From NCBI GenBank assembly GCA_030407005.1, contig JAUDYN010000002.1, positions 3,348,001 to 3,412,000 of the forward strand: a stretch of DNA of 64,000 nt, written 5' to 3'. Below, one piece after another: positions 24,781 to 36,428 of this stretch. The DNA comes from Desarmillaria ectypa (Eukaryota; Basidiomycota; Agaricomycetes; Agaricales; Physalacriaceae). The notes beneath the pieces were generated by a model. That model was given only the letters and a program-made list of their open reading frames with translations, searched no databases and had not been told where the DNA came from. Each line of letters begins with the position of its first letter. Positions within the stretch are counted from its first letter, which is position 1. The position numbers and the translations under genes are program-made.

Positions 24781-27700
24781 GGTAGTTTGAGTAGGCTGTA
24801 TTCATTTTCGAGTTGAACGGTCACTCATATACATATAGCAAACCAAGTTGAACAAAGCCAATACATTTGGTTAGCCTTGACTTTGCTTCTCAAGTAATAC
24901 CAACGCGAACAATGCTACGCACTAAAGACAATGAGGAAACGTGAAAATGCCACAGGAAAACATTGACGTACCATTCACCCTTACTCATTGACCAAATTTT
25001 TGTTCGACGAACTGAGACTTCCAATCCGTTCGCTTATACTGCCACATCTTCAGCAGTCAAAGCCCCATGCCACCCTCTATCCAACAACCTGAGTCAGGTC
25101 GACAGGTACCAGAATTTCTCTCCAGCTTCCTTGTTTTCAGTCCAAGTCATTTAGGGCAAGACAAGGCATAGTTGGTCCATCGAGGTGAAAAGAGAAGAGA
25201 CAATGAGGCGGCCGAGCTGCCGTGGATCCAGGGTATGCCGACAACCGGCAACCCGCCGCCTGCTATCACAGCACTAGAAACCGACGAAACCCGAAGGCCC
25301 AGAAATACAATTTCCATTGAGGTTGGGGATTTCACATCTTCATATTATCCCACTGTATGTACCAACACCTTAGGCTATGTAGGACGCCCACCATAGCCAC
25401 CAACGTACTAGCTCATGTGCCAGTGCGACAGCGTTTACGTGACTTGGCAGTCTCTCAGTAGGCCTTCGGTTGTCTGTCTAAATAATACCTGAGGATTGTC
25501 GTAGAGTGTCCCCCTCATTGTATACCCTGCGCGCTTCGTCTGCTTTATTCTGACAGTCGACATCCACCAAACACATCATCTTCGTAAGGACTTTCAAGTC
25601 TGGTTTACGAGACTAACGTAGGGGTTGTTCTTGATAATGCGCACGGTTAAGAATAAAAAGGGGGGCTCTTCTGCGTTAAATAAACCGACTCTATAATGGC
25701 GACATTCCTTACCTCGTGTGACAATTTGCTGCTTAACCTTCCTGATCTGTAGTACTAAGCGACACCAAGGACAGAGATAACTGGGCTGGCCGTCGTCTCG
25801 TTCCCACTAGACCTTCTTGGGGCGAAACTCAGGAATGATTAATTGCGATCTCTTCTGCACCATGATATCCGGCTAAATGCGTGGGGAACAAAACTCGTCT
25901 TAAGCCTTGAAACCTGTCTATTCAAAACCTGCTACACGAATCGATCAACGCCACCATTGATATGTCAGTCAAAAACGTCATGATACAGCCCTCTTACGAG
26001 GGGCTGGACCTTGTGAAGCAGGCCTACTAGTATCGAAGGAGAAGTCGACCAAGAAACTGAATTAGTAAAGTTTTCAAGTCTGCAGCCATCACCTAGCTTT
26101 GTATACTAGTCTATGAGGATGCGTTATCTGGAACACCACGTTTATGCGTCGAGACCTCTCTCGTGGAATGCAAAGGAAATACGTACTTCTCAAAAGATTA
26201 TAAAATTTCAAGGTGAAGTAATAACCCCGTTATCGATCTTCTGGAGCATCGATTGGACCAACTATACACAAGTCTTCTCATATCCCAGAGGACAGGACGA
26301 ATGGGACTAGTAGAGATGACTTCAAATGGTCCCTACTACCGCTCTCGACAAATCCCCGGCATCCCATTCTGCTCAGGACAATCTTTGTGACTCTGTTATT
26401 CTATCTGCCTCTTCCGTCGTCGCAGGCTTTCTTTTACGACACCTGTACCTCGCCGTATCCTCAGGATGTGCCATCGAGTGCGATGCTCTGTGGGCACTTT
26501 CACGGATCATTTCAATATATTATATTTGCCCCCTCGCGACATTCCAATGGAGTAAACCGGCATGTGTAGAGACGATTGACGGTATGCAAGTGTTCACTGA
26601 ATCAGCTGTGCTAGTTCTAACCCGGGCATATGACAGCTAGACTGAATCCACACTGCCACTGAAGACATCAACAATTTTCGAGATAAATTGGCTCCCAACA
26701 GCATGCAGGCATACATTTATACTATCAAGATATCCAAATAATCAATTAAAATCCTATACGCACTGTATACTGACTTGAAATTCTATTCAGATCGAAAACC
26801 GAACAAGAATCACTCACAATCGCCCAGGACTCGTCCCCCAAGTATCTTTGACTACACGTTTCACAGTTCAGCTAATTCTCGGTGCTTCTTCGATGATAGT
26901 GAGCAAGAGGACATGCCAATCTCTTCATTGGCTTACCCGGTGTCTGTGCGGGAACTCTCCTGCATCGGTGAAGAGGAGGTCTGAGAATCGTGACTCTGGT
27001 CCACCTCAGGCTTCTGACCGTGTCCCAGGCTAAGATGGAGCCAAAACAGCAGGAAGGAGACTCAGGTTGGAACGTGTAGATGTTGAGAATTGATTGCTCA
27101 AACCAATGATGAAACCTCGAGATCAACAACACCAGCTGTATGTTCTTCCGTGACTGCCGGAGTCTCAGCAGGTTGTCAGCACAAGATCAGAGCCGTGTCG
27201 AGTGAAGGTAGTCAAAGTTCTAAAGTGTACGCCTTAGTCCTCGATGGAGATGAATAGATAGAAATGCATTAGTCCACCTTTCATTGTGGCTAACGGAGGC
27301 TTCGTCGCAACGCGTAAAGGTTTTCCGGGGCTCAAACAAAGCATTGAAATTAGATGATAGTATTTAGACCATGGAAGATTCAGAAGTTTTACGTTCCATC
27401 GATGTTCACTGTATTATCATAGGTGTCCGCCGTTGAGGATGGTAAGCTGTGGAAAGGAATGGAACACACGTCCCGGAACTTGGTAATGATGTGGTAAGAC
27501 CTTCCTGGAGCAGCCGAATCATCAAGTCGGCATGTTCTTGTTCAAGAACATATATTGTCGACCCGAAAAGATTTTGAAGAGAATAACATTAAAAGAGGAC
27601 ACTAAAACGGCGGATTGGAAGTTACCCGAAGTGGAATTGTGGTGGCGGTGCTGATCAGGCTTTCCGGTCCGCCTGATTCCATTCCTCCCTTCAAAGGTCA

Positions 27701-28550
27701 TCAATCTCGAACATTGGATTCCAACTGGCGGTTCGCAATCACTTGTATATCTTGTGAAACAAGAACTCTTATCATCTATAGGATGACGAGAGGAAGGCAA
27801 GGATGAGGAGGTATAGTATCACGACGTTCCAGTTATTTTCTGTTCTGTTTTAATTTGAATACTACAGGCCCTCCTTCGTGAATGGCTTCGCATTTTTAGG
27901 CCTTAAATTTCTGTCAACGTCCAGCCACAACGGCATTAAATGTGTCCGCACCGTCATATTTGGACGTAAACCTGCACGTTGCAGCTTGTATGAAACGACG
28001 AGTCTTCTAATGTTCCTTGGAATTCGATTCCCTTCCACGGCTCTCGGACGACAAGGATCCTATCACCACAATTGCTATTGAAAAGGTACGCTTATTCACT
28101 TGGAACATAGCTTCCTCTCATCAGAAAAGCTATATACCCTTGAGGTCCTGCGTGTTGCGTTACATAATTGCCCTGCCTTCTTCCATTATGGCAAGAGACG
28201 AAAATAGCCGATGGGAGCTTTCATAGTCGACTAGGTTATTCAGCTAATCCTACCCAATGACCTCACAATAGCCAACAGATAGAAGATGTGCCGGTCTTAG
28301 TATTCCGGACATGGCAAACAAGGTAAAGTTCTCTGTGAAAGTTAGGGTGTGAGCTCATTAAGCCATCACAGTTCCCGCGTCTTTCAAGGGCTTCTAGCTG
28401 TATCAATATGTGGTTTCGTCGCAGGGTCCCATATCATCTACAGCTTTGGAAGACGAATCGGAAAATGCACCGGTTTCACCACAAACTTATTTCTAACAGC
28501 ATCGGCCTGTGTTAAACAGAAGACATCGAAATAAGTCCCATCCTTAAGCC
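24781..28550. other. Long stretch without a recognisable gene
   Basis: About 3.8 kb. Short ORFs occur (for example 26326-26640, 104 codons) but none has a known domain, a plausible splice partner or a biased composition. The end nearest 28550 is presumably the 5' leader of the WW/membrane protein gene. Transposon ends were looked for and not found. Confidence 0.45.
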
Positions 28551-31532
28551 ATGTCTACCACTTCAACCTCCAAGAAACGCAGTCTTTGGCTGACTCAACA
28601 AGCAAGGAGGTATCAGAGCAGATGGAACCTGAAGTTTTGGAATCAACGAAACCATTTCGACATGCGTCGCTCTCAGGCTGTTTCGCCGACCGAGGATGAC
28701 GCGGATTCTAGTCTCGAGTTATCTTTCCCAGCGAGACCATCCCCTTCCTCGTCACTGACGGCAATCGACTCGCAGGATCACCACCGTCCCCATCGATCAA
28801 TCACACAATCAACCTCCAACCTTGCTGCACCATCCCGTGATGAGATAGACACTCCTGATAAAGACCATGTGTCAGCCTCGAGTTGTTCACATGTCGCTAG
28901 AAGTATATCAGAGGTTGTCGAACGAGAGGTTACCACAGTTGCTAGTTCACTGAACCCCGCGCCTGCTTCGACAGTAGCCATCAAACAGGATATCCCTCGA
29001 CATTCGACCTCCAGTCTCGATGATCCTTCCCCTGGTGTTGGAAACAATGGTCCAGACTTTGCGAGTAATATCCCACATATCGTCGTCTCAGGGGACACAT
29101 CGCCAAGAGCTGCAGAGCCATTGCTGTCTACGACTGGTGTCCTGCATAGCTCTCAAATTCCATCGAGTTTACCGACACTGGAACCCGCAACCGCCGGTCA
29201 AGTTGCGCAGTCTAGCGAATCGATGGTCCTACCGCAAAGCGATACCCTCGCGCATACATACGACTGGTCCAAGGACGAGAAAGAGTTTGAAGAATATCTA
29301 CCATCTGAAATAGCACACTACAGCAGGAAGACACACATGTCGGAGCCCTCGTTTTTCTCGGCTTAATGATGATTAACATCAGTGTTTAGAGACGAATGGA
29401 CCCCAGCCAAATTCACAGTGCCTGCTATGCAGACTGAATTCAACACAATTAAGCGCACCTCGTCTCAGACGTACGTATATCCTCTCGCAAGCCCATCAGA
29501 ATTTTGACTCACTGTTGTACTAGGGAAGAGGACGAGGTTTTGCCTGCGGGTTGGACGAAGCATACGCATTCAGATGGTAAACCGTATTTTTATCATGATC
29601 ACGATGTGCGTGTTTCTGGTTCGATTGTGGAATTGTCTCTGATAATTCGTATAGAAAATAATCACTGAGGAGTGGTTGTATGATGGAACCATTGCCGAAA
29701 AGGTATCCAGATACATCAGCATACTCGAAGATGCCATTTCGAAAAGGTCCGAATCGTTTGGTCGCGTCAAGTCCTGGCATCTCTACTTAGAAATCGCAGA
29801 ATACGACGAGCCTTCGTGGGAAGGTGATAATTGCTATCGATGCAGATATTACTTTGTCAACCACGATGCGGAGTGCATCTTCTGGCTGTCCCAGTGCCGA
29901 CTGGATGATTATCTGTGGGAGCTCAGGGGAGACATGAGCCCGGATTTGATTCGCAGTAAGTAGTTAGCTTGAACAATTCGCGTCGCGAGGCTTACTTACT
30001 TCGTAAGGATTCCTACAAAGACAATACTGGTAATTTTCTTCGCATCATTTGGTGATTATTGATAGTAATATTTCCCAGGAACCATCATTATTTTTTCAGC
30101 GACACTCACCGACTTGGGGAAACGCAGTGGAATTCAGTCCAAAAGTTCATCTTGCTGGCTGAAACAGGTCAGTTTTTTCTCTTCATACCTTGTCGTGGAA
30201 TGTGAAGCTTAACTCTTCTTTTCCGCAGATGTAAACATGTCTGAAACTTCAACCGTGACCTGGAGCATTGATAAACTGAAGAACATGAGCAAAAGTATTA
30301 TCAAAGCAGAAAGTAAGACATCGCACTTTATTCACAACGTTGCCATCGACGGAGCCCCCATCTCAGAATTGGATGCTTCCGAAGTGGCAGGCAAGCCTGA
30401 TCTATCATATGTGCCAGCTCTTTTCGCTGAAGTAACCTTCAGCGTCGTACATGATGGCACTGTGTGAGTATTACATCTTTCTCTGTTGCTTAACACCAAC
30501 CCATTTAACGACCAGTACATGACCAAATTCTCAACTATCACGGTCAACGGGATGTACGAACTAATCGGGATGAATCTGTTTACGGGTACGATTATGGCAA
30601 GGAGCAGCGCACCGTTACGTTCAGAACAATGAACCTCTTGCTATTCTATGCGCCGATCAAACATTATATTTCTCTGAATAAGGTCTGGGTGGATAGACTT
30701 ATTTCAAGGGGGCCGTGGCAACACCTCATAGAGCAGATTACGGATAAATGGCAACAGCACGTCGGACTGGTACGTATGACTCTTTGATATCCTTTAAAGG
30801 GGAGTCGTATAAATGACACAACTAGGCCACAATCCTTCTAGCGGTTAACATGGCTTTTCTCGCTATACCTTTGGTCGACGACATGGGTCTGCAGCACCAT
30901 TTTGTGACACAGATTCTATGCTATTTGTCTGTCGCCAGTAGCATGGGGACCATCATCATCGGTCTTTTACTTGTGAGCCACCATAATGCCATGAAGCATG
31001 TCGGTGTTGACGTTGTGGTGCGCTTGGTCTCTCTGCCCTGGGCTCGGACGGCGATCTCATTGTCTGACAGACGTCCTTTCTCGAGCGGCATTGGCAGAAG
31101 AATCTAGGGTTCGAACGATTGTCGATCATGTACAGTACCCCTTACGCACTCCTGATGTGGGGGTAAGTCTACGATTTCTGAATTTCATCCTCTAAGCTCA
31201 CCTAGGAGATTAGCATGGTATCTTTTATGGCATCATTCTTTTCGATGTGCTTGGGATCTTCCAACCCCGTTTCGCTTAAGGTTTTCGTAACATTAGCGTC
31301 CCTTTTGGGAACTGCGCTTTGTCTGTGGTGCATTTACCTGTTCTGGGAAGGAAGCGATCAATGGATCCAACGATGCTTCGAGTTGCGGCAAGGATCTCTT
31401 TCCGGTTTAAAGGAGACGCTGCGTTCAATACTGTCGTATAATAATATCTGCCGATTTCGAGATAAAATTCGAAGGGCGGCCTTTCGAACGACGGAAAATA
31501 TCTTACCTACGACAGCTAACGGAGTAGCATGA
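28551..31532 (+). CDS. WW-like domain, multi-pass membrane protein
   Basis: Eleven exons (28551-29350, 29390-29470, 29524-29605, 29655-29955, 30008-30029, 30079-30167, 30229-30463, 30516-30769, 30826-31017, 31071-31162, 31214-31532) encode about 820 residues. Residues 1-265 are Ser/Pro-rich and disordered. A degenerate WW domain follows (LPAGWTKHTHSDGKPYFYHD), spanning exons 3-4, then a helical region, then four hydrophobic segments (about 30830-30975, 31107-31160 with 31214-31250, and 31283-31345). The layout matches an agaric family of WW plus C-terminal membrane region, function unknown to me. The exon 7/8 junction is one base out of frame with any GT-AG choice: either a sequence error, a non-canonical donor, or a disabling mutation. 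Intron 1 is only 39 bp. A degraded copy of its last exon lies at about 33955-34240. Confidence 0.75.
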
Positions 31533-32159
31533 GCTGACGATGAAATAAAATGGGGTCAGAAGTTTTTCATGTCTTTCTTTTGTACTTGTACCTGTGTATG
31601 TGTGCCTTTGTACGCTCCATGTCAGATTTGAGGAGGGAGGTTTTATTAGTATGCTGTTTTTTTTACTGACCGGCGGGCAGCTCTCACACAACTCGTTGCG
31701 GCATTCGCGTTAACGGTTGTCCCCGTTTTTAAATCGTGCAAGGGCGTCGACGACGTCTTGATTTCTTGTGGACAAAATCCACTGAAAAACTACCGCGCTT
31801 CAGTGGTTGAATGCGGGCTGAGTGATAGATAGCTTGAGCTGGCCGGGTAAGATCTTCATTGCGGACAATCTATTGCTTCCTGTCAAGGAGGTCGGCGGTC
31901 GCCTTTGCGTATGCTGACACGTTCGTCGCTCCGGTTCGCGTACGTACTTCACTTGGCCTCCACGCAGCCTTGTTATTAGAGGGAAGGAAATTTTATTATC
32001 CGATGGTGTTCCTCAAGGATTCCTTACCTGGAATGATTGTATCATCGTTGTACGCATATCACGCGATACGTATGCCTGTATTCGCACTGTGAATAGTACA
32101 TAGCATGACTTGAACACATTTCCAAATTCCAACAGAAAAAAGTCTTTTTTCAACTTGAC
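31533..32159. other. 3' flank of the WW gene and tRNA downstream region
   Basis: No gene seen. A run of A on the plus strand at 32136-32141 is a T6 run on the minus strand, about 19 bp past the tRNA end, fitting a Pol III terminator. Confidence 0.5.
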
Positions 32160-32239
32160 TCTCTGGCTGGGAGTCGAACCCAGCTTTCGCGCGGTACAGA
32201 CGTGACAGGCGCGTGTACTAACCGATATACTACCAGAGA
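32160..32239 (-). tRNA. tRNA-Asp (GTC) with a 9-nt intron
   Basis: The reverse complement folds as a cloverleaf: acceptor TCTCTGG pairs with CCAGAGA; the D-arm, the T-arm with GGGTTCGACTCCC and its A/B promoter boxes are standard. The anticodon loop is CTGTCAC, giving GTC for aspartate. The 3' side of the anticodon stem (GCGCG) is reached only if 9 bases (CGTCTGTAC) are removed after position 37, the canonical site for tRNA introns. Minus strand, with a solo LTR starting 205 bp upstream. Confidence 0.9.
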
Positions 32240-32443
32240 TACATGAAGTTCCAGTAACAATGCTATAAGAGAGCATTGTAACAGACAATGGGTATTCCAC
32301 TCGAAGCTGTGATGCCTCGCACATTGGGGAAAGTGAGCCTAACAACGATGGCAGTAATAATAGTTTGAAACACGAATGTGCGGTAGATTTTAGCATTGTG
32401 TCCTACAGGCCGCCTCTAAATTTAGTCGCGAGCTTATGCCCAT

Positions 32444-32701
32444 TGTTGGGATTTGAGAGTTGAGCCGAGATGATGGCAATCCGGCATCATGCCGAACTTG
32501 CTGATTAAGAAAGAAATATTAGGAAACTTGTAGAACATTCTAGTATATTAGCATTTAGTATATAAGTAGGTACAGTAGTGTACATCTGCATGCGTTTGCA
32601 GAGCTCAGCCAAGCGCAATACTATTGGCCTGACACCGCGCATGTACTAACTGGGAACGAACTGATCTATTCATCCCCCGTTTTTCACAACACCCATTCAC
32701 A
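32444..32701. mobile_element. Solo LTR, copia-type, with target-site duplication
   Basis: A 258-bp block begins TGTTGGGATTTGAG and ends TTTTTCACAACA. It is flanked by the same 5-bp sequence, CCCAT, at 32439-32443 and 32702-32706. It has a TATA-like TATATAAG at about 32558. No internal retrotransposon coding sequence is present. It shares the GGCAATCCGGC string with the LTR at 280-583, so the two may belong to one element family. It lies 205 bp upstream of the tRNA-Asp 5' end. Confidence 0.88.
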
Positions 32702-32904
32702 AGCTCGAGTAGCTTCGCCATTGCTCAGCTCAGGAGATGTGATAGGCCCTAAAAGGGAGACCAGTGTTACCAACGATGTGCGCCAACTGGTATAGTCGCA
32801 TAACTTTATTGGGAGGAGCCACTCTCTGGGGGGCGTCAACATCAGGTAACGTACGACCATTAGAATTCGAAGAATTCGAATCTTCTACAGGGGGAGAACG
32901 GCGC

Positions 32905-33823
32905 CGGCATTAAACCATACTCAATCTGTATGTCTTCCGGAAGCTTGATATCCTCCACGCTCGGCAGGCTTTCTTGTGACCGGAAGAGCCCCATAGCGCA
33001 TCATTTGATACTCCCGAACGATACTGGAAAGATATATAGATTAGCATTTGAGAACCGAAGCATACAAGGGCGACATCGCTTACTCTCGAAACATGTCGTA
33101 GTCATCGTACAACTTTGACGATTCCGAAATCTCTTTGACGGTCGAAAGATCCGGATTGATACGTAGAATCGGCATGAACGTGTCGTCTTCCTCAGGTTCG
33201 TCAGAACTAGGAACATTAGTGATGGAGATCTTTGAGAAGTAGAGTCCGAGGGTCATCGGCCTCATCGTTCTTGTCTTCTTCCCGAATGGACTGTTCTTCG
33301 CTGTCAAGAATCCAGTAAGTACATCGTAACAGGTTGGATGGTGGCATTTGCTCCACGGCAACGACTTTGAGAGCCGCAGAGGCTTTCTGGCCCTGGGATG
33401 CGCAGTTTCTAGGAGGATAGGAATGCACATGTTATGCAGCAAATAATAAGGATCTTTGCGGTAAGACGTAGTCGGTCCATGCCGGATTGGTCGAATGTTG
33501 ATGAAATAAAATCTGCGATCTGGATGGATTCCATCGTCAATATAAGAGAGCGCGACCTTTCAGTTGGCGACACTATAAGCCGTAGAAGTATAACTTATCT
33601 CTAAGCAGTATCCAACGTACATCATATTATACCTTGCATACCAGAAAGTCTCTTCATCACATCTTCATTCTCTCTGTCACAGCACAACTCTAGAGTTGCT
33701 GCTACGTTGATTAAAAAAAAGGCGAAATAATAGCGACGAGAAAGGAAGAATTTTTTTTTGACCGGTACTTTGAGAAACGATCGGAGAGAAGCAAAGGAAG
33801 GGGCGAGATGAAGACCAGTCATA
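32905..33823 (-). pseudogene. Family X copy A, broken
   Basis: On the minus strand this matches the intact family X gene at 36429-37642. The N-terminal block (SRRYYFAFFLINVAATLELC near 33700) is followed by extra bases at the 'GLKDRMYAGYC' position that shift frame, near 33625. The middle block (MCIPILLETAHPRARKPLRL, LPWSKCHHPTCYDV) is present but about 45 residues of the centre are deleted, before the acidic block DEPEEDDTFMPILRI. The C-terminal exon (YDMFRE, then VREYQ...) has a one-base insertion near 32990. Several lesions rule out a full-length product. Confidence 0.78.
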
Positions 33824-33954
33824 TTAAAATCGGGTACGTTTGTATCGCGTACCCTGGGTGACAACTAGAAAAAAACAAAGAGAACAGCGTGGAAAAATGG
33901 ATCGGACGTTTAATAATCTTCCGCATTTCAACTCTCGCACCCATTTTCTATATA

Positions 33955-34240
33955 AACTAGACAGTAGTAATTGGAGCCTACCCTCCTCGCCTAAAGTTTC
34001 TGTGACCCTCGCGTACCTTTTGATCACTGCGCTTGCTCGTGGTGCATTTTTTTTTTGTTCTAGGAGGATGGGACAATTCTTGGCTCTCCAGAGAAGACTT
34101 CTTTCGGACACAAAAAATTCCTTGCATTTGATATTGCCTCGTGATAATCTACGCCGACTAAGAGACAAAATCTGGAGGGCAGACTCATGAATGGGCCACA
34201 GCATTTTACCAACGACTGCCAACGGAGAATCGAACGAAAG
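33955..34240 (+). pseudogene. Broken copy of the WW/membrane-protein C-terminus
   Basis: The plus-strand frame at about 33980-34190 aligns with the last exon of the gene at 28551-31532: VSVTLAYLLITALARG against KVFVTLASLLGTALCL, and DNLRRLRDKIWRADS against NNICRFRDKIRRAAF. The DNA further on (CTACGACAGCTAACGG and CAACGACTGCCAACGG) also matches the end of that gene. The N-terminal and WW parts are absent, so this is a truncated duplicate. Confidence 0.75.
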
Positions 34241-34333
34241 GCTGCGGTATTTGTAACTTTCTATGCCATGTTAGAGTGGATATAGATTACCACCTGTACA
34301 CAAGTGTTTGATTTTCTATACGCTATAAATTGG

Positions 34334-35452
34334 TTAACTAACGGACAAGAAGAATATATAAAAACGAACCTCGTTATCATACGGAAAACTAGCGATGAAA
34401 GCGGACGCGTCCCTCGCTGCAATGATCCGAAATCGTACATTCCGAGCCACGCATGCGTCCCTGATAGGTTGCAAGTTGTCTGTTGAACCGCGATTTTGCA
34501 GACGCGACGGCCATACCAAGATGTCATCCAAACGGCTGGAATAGATAAAGGCCACCACCGGAGGCGGTGCCTCTTGCCAAAAACCTTTAAGGCTCAGGCA
34601 CCGCATAGTGAGAGGTAGGCGGTCAAAGAGGGCAGCGCTGTATGACCCCGAAGTCGCATGCAACGATTCTAGCGCGGGGAGGCGCGCGACAACGTCGTCA
34701 AGGAAGGGTTCAGGAATATGCCGTAACGCGTAAACCACAAGATGCCGGAGGAGCGTAAGCTGCGAGAGCGCTTCCTTGAAGTCATGGAGATTGATTTCAT
34801 CGTCCCGATCAAAGCTATCAAATGCTACGTCCAGTCGGGTGAGAGAGGCGGTGAAGCAGCCTATGGGGAAGCGAAACACAAAGGAACTGGTGCATGAATT
34901 GATAGTGAGACGCGTCAATGGGCAAATGGGATCAAAGCCCTCGAGGTCACACTTTGACGAGGAGTAGATTTGGAGCTCTTTGAGAACTGGGGAGGAGCAT
35001 AAGCGCTGGAGAGTCGAATGGCCGTATCCGTCCGGGCCCTGAATGGTGATATGACGTGCACCCGCCAACGCGGAGAAGTTGTCCATTACATGGGACGGGA
35101 ACGTTTCTTCAAAACATCCTGGGTAGAAGTAGAATTCGATGGATTGGATGTTCCCCGGGGGAAGAAGCGTGACCCAGTCAAAATTGGCGTCTGCATGCCA
35201 TTTGAGCCGCAGGCGTCGGATGCATGCTCGAATTACTGGGCTAGTGGACAAGGTTTCTTCGAGTCTGGGGGAGGGATAGGTGAAAGTCAGGTATCGGTAG
35301 AGACGTCGACGGGAGGCGAAGGTCCATGCATAGCAGACTCGCGCTGCGGACGCGGCCGACTCGTCGTCTAGGCAATGAATGACGTGTTCCCAGACTTCTT
35401 GCGGGCACCGTTGGGGAGCAGGTATGTGAGTGCCTATTTCACAAGTCAGCAT
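34334..35452 (-). CDS. F-box/LRR-like protein
   Basis: A single-exon ORF of 372 residues, unusual in this intron-rich window. Residues 12-50 look like an F-box (CPQEVWEHVIHCLDDESAAS...VCYAW), the segment that binds Skp1 in SCF ubiquitin ligases. The remainder is a run of leucine-rich, repeat-like segments (LLRHLVVYALRHIPEPFLDD...LPALESLHATSGS), as expected for a substrate-binding domain, and 370 residues is normal for an agaric F-box protein. It overlaps by a few bases the end of an upstream minus-strand ORF (35446-35895). Substrate unknown. The large F-box families of agarics turn over quickly, so this gene may be species-specific. Confidence 0.8.
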   Translation of the reverse strand: MLTCEIGTHIPAPQRCPQEVWEHVIHCLDDESAASAARVCYAWTFASRRRLYRYLTFTYPSPRLEETLSTSPVIRACIRRLRLKWHADANFDWVTLLPPGNIQSIEFYFYPGCFEETFPSHVMDNFSALAGARHITIQGPDGYGHSTLQRLCSSPVLKELQIYSSSKCDLEGFDPICPLTRLTINSCTSSFVFRFPIGCFTASLTRLDVAFDSFDRDDEINLHDFKEALSQLTLLRHLVVYALRHIPEPFLDDVVARLPALESLHATSGSYSAALFDRLPLTMRCLSLKGFWQEAPPPVVAFIYSSRLDDILVWPSRLQNRGSTDNLQPIRDACVARNVRFRIIAARDASAFIASFPYDNEVRFYIFFLSVS

Positions 35453-35895
35453 AGGGTATATAAAGCATTAATAGCGTACAACTGGATAACATCGTAACAA
35501 AGTGGGTGTTCAACAATGAGCATAGGGCGACCATCATAAGGGGTTATCCTGACAACAAAATTAGTCATATAATCGTTTGTCAAGATCTCCAATAATCTGT
35601 CATGAGGCTCCCAGCGGAAGACGGCTGTCCGAGCCTTGTGCGGTCCAGAGAAGTGCAGATAACGGCCATGGTCGAGCAGGGAAGAGATCTTTATAGGTGG
35701 ACATGTAGCAAATGGGATCAGAAGCACGGACGGTATATGGTTGAGTGTTAAAAACAGCAGCAAGAAGTTGCCACGGAAGTGTTTAAATGAGGGAACTGCA
35801 TGGTTGGCGGTGATGCGATTCGGAAAAGAACGCAGAGTGAGAGCATGCGACATGATGATAAGATGAGGCAAATGCCAACGGGCCATTACTTTCAA
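35446..35895 (-). CDS. Hypothetical ORF upstream of the F-box gene
   Basis: A 149-codon ORF with a mildly hydrophobic beginning and a beta-rich end (TYDGRPMLIV-like stretch, then EHPLCYDVIQLY). The composition is protein-like but no family is recognised. It could be the C-terminal exon of a larger F-box-type relic, since its end runs directly into the next gene, or a small independent gene. Confidence 0.3.
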   Translation of the reverse strand: MKVMARWHLPHLIIMSHALTLRSFPNRITANHAVPSFKHFRGNFLLLFLTLNHIPSVLLIPFATCPPIKISSLLDHGRYLHFSGPHKARTAVFRWEPHDRLLEILTNDYMTNFVVRITPYDGRPMLIVEHPLCYDVIQLYAINALYTLC

Positions 35896-36428
35896 TTATC
35901 GCGGTACAAAGCTGTGAAAGGGCTAAACGTTGGCCACATCCGTGCACATTCCATCCTCAGAAGCAGCATTTTTAACTATATATCACCATTAAAATATTAA
36001 GGCCTTGAGGTCCAGATATCTCGACCCGGGCTTACGATATCTGAGCACTGTCATCAGTACAGAGAATTTAGCCGAAAGAACATCTCTCGGAGGCCGTTAT
36101 TCACCAGTAGCATGAGGAATGGACAAAACAAGACCATCGTTGCCAGATCTGGCGTGGTTATTCGATTAGACGTGAAGGCCTTTGGGCCGGGGAACGGATT
36201 CATATCGTGCGTCGGGGCGTCCACCTAATATTGAGTGGAAATCATAAACTTTGAACGTCATTCAAGGTCAATTTTTACCCTGCTGGACATGTAATCTTAG
36301 CAATGAGAAAGATAAACGGTCAAAGAGAGTCCGTATTGTACAAGATCAACAGGATTAGCGATACAAAATAATGTATATATGACAAAACGAGAGTGAGAAG
36401 GTCTTGCGCGTCTGTCCTGCAGACCGAA

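Noticed and set aside
26640..26710. Reverse-orientation LTR suggested by a CCCAACA string
   Set aside because: No matching TGTTG start or target-site duplication was found within 350 bp.
33824..34222. Minus-strand ORF (132 codons)
   Set aside because: Antisense to the WW/membrane-gene copy, which has clear homology on the plus strand.
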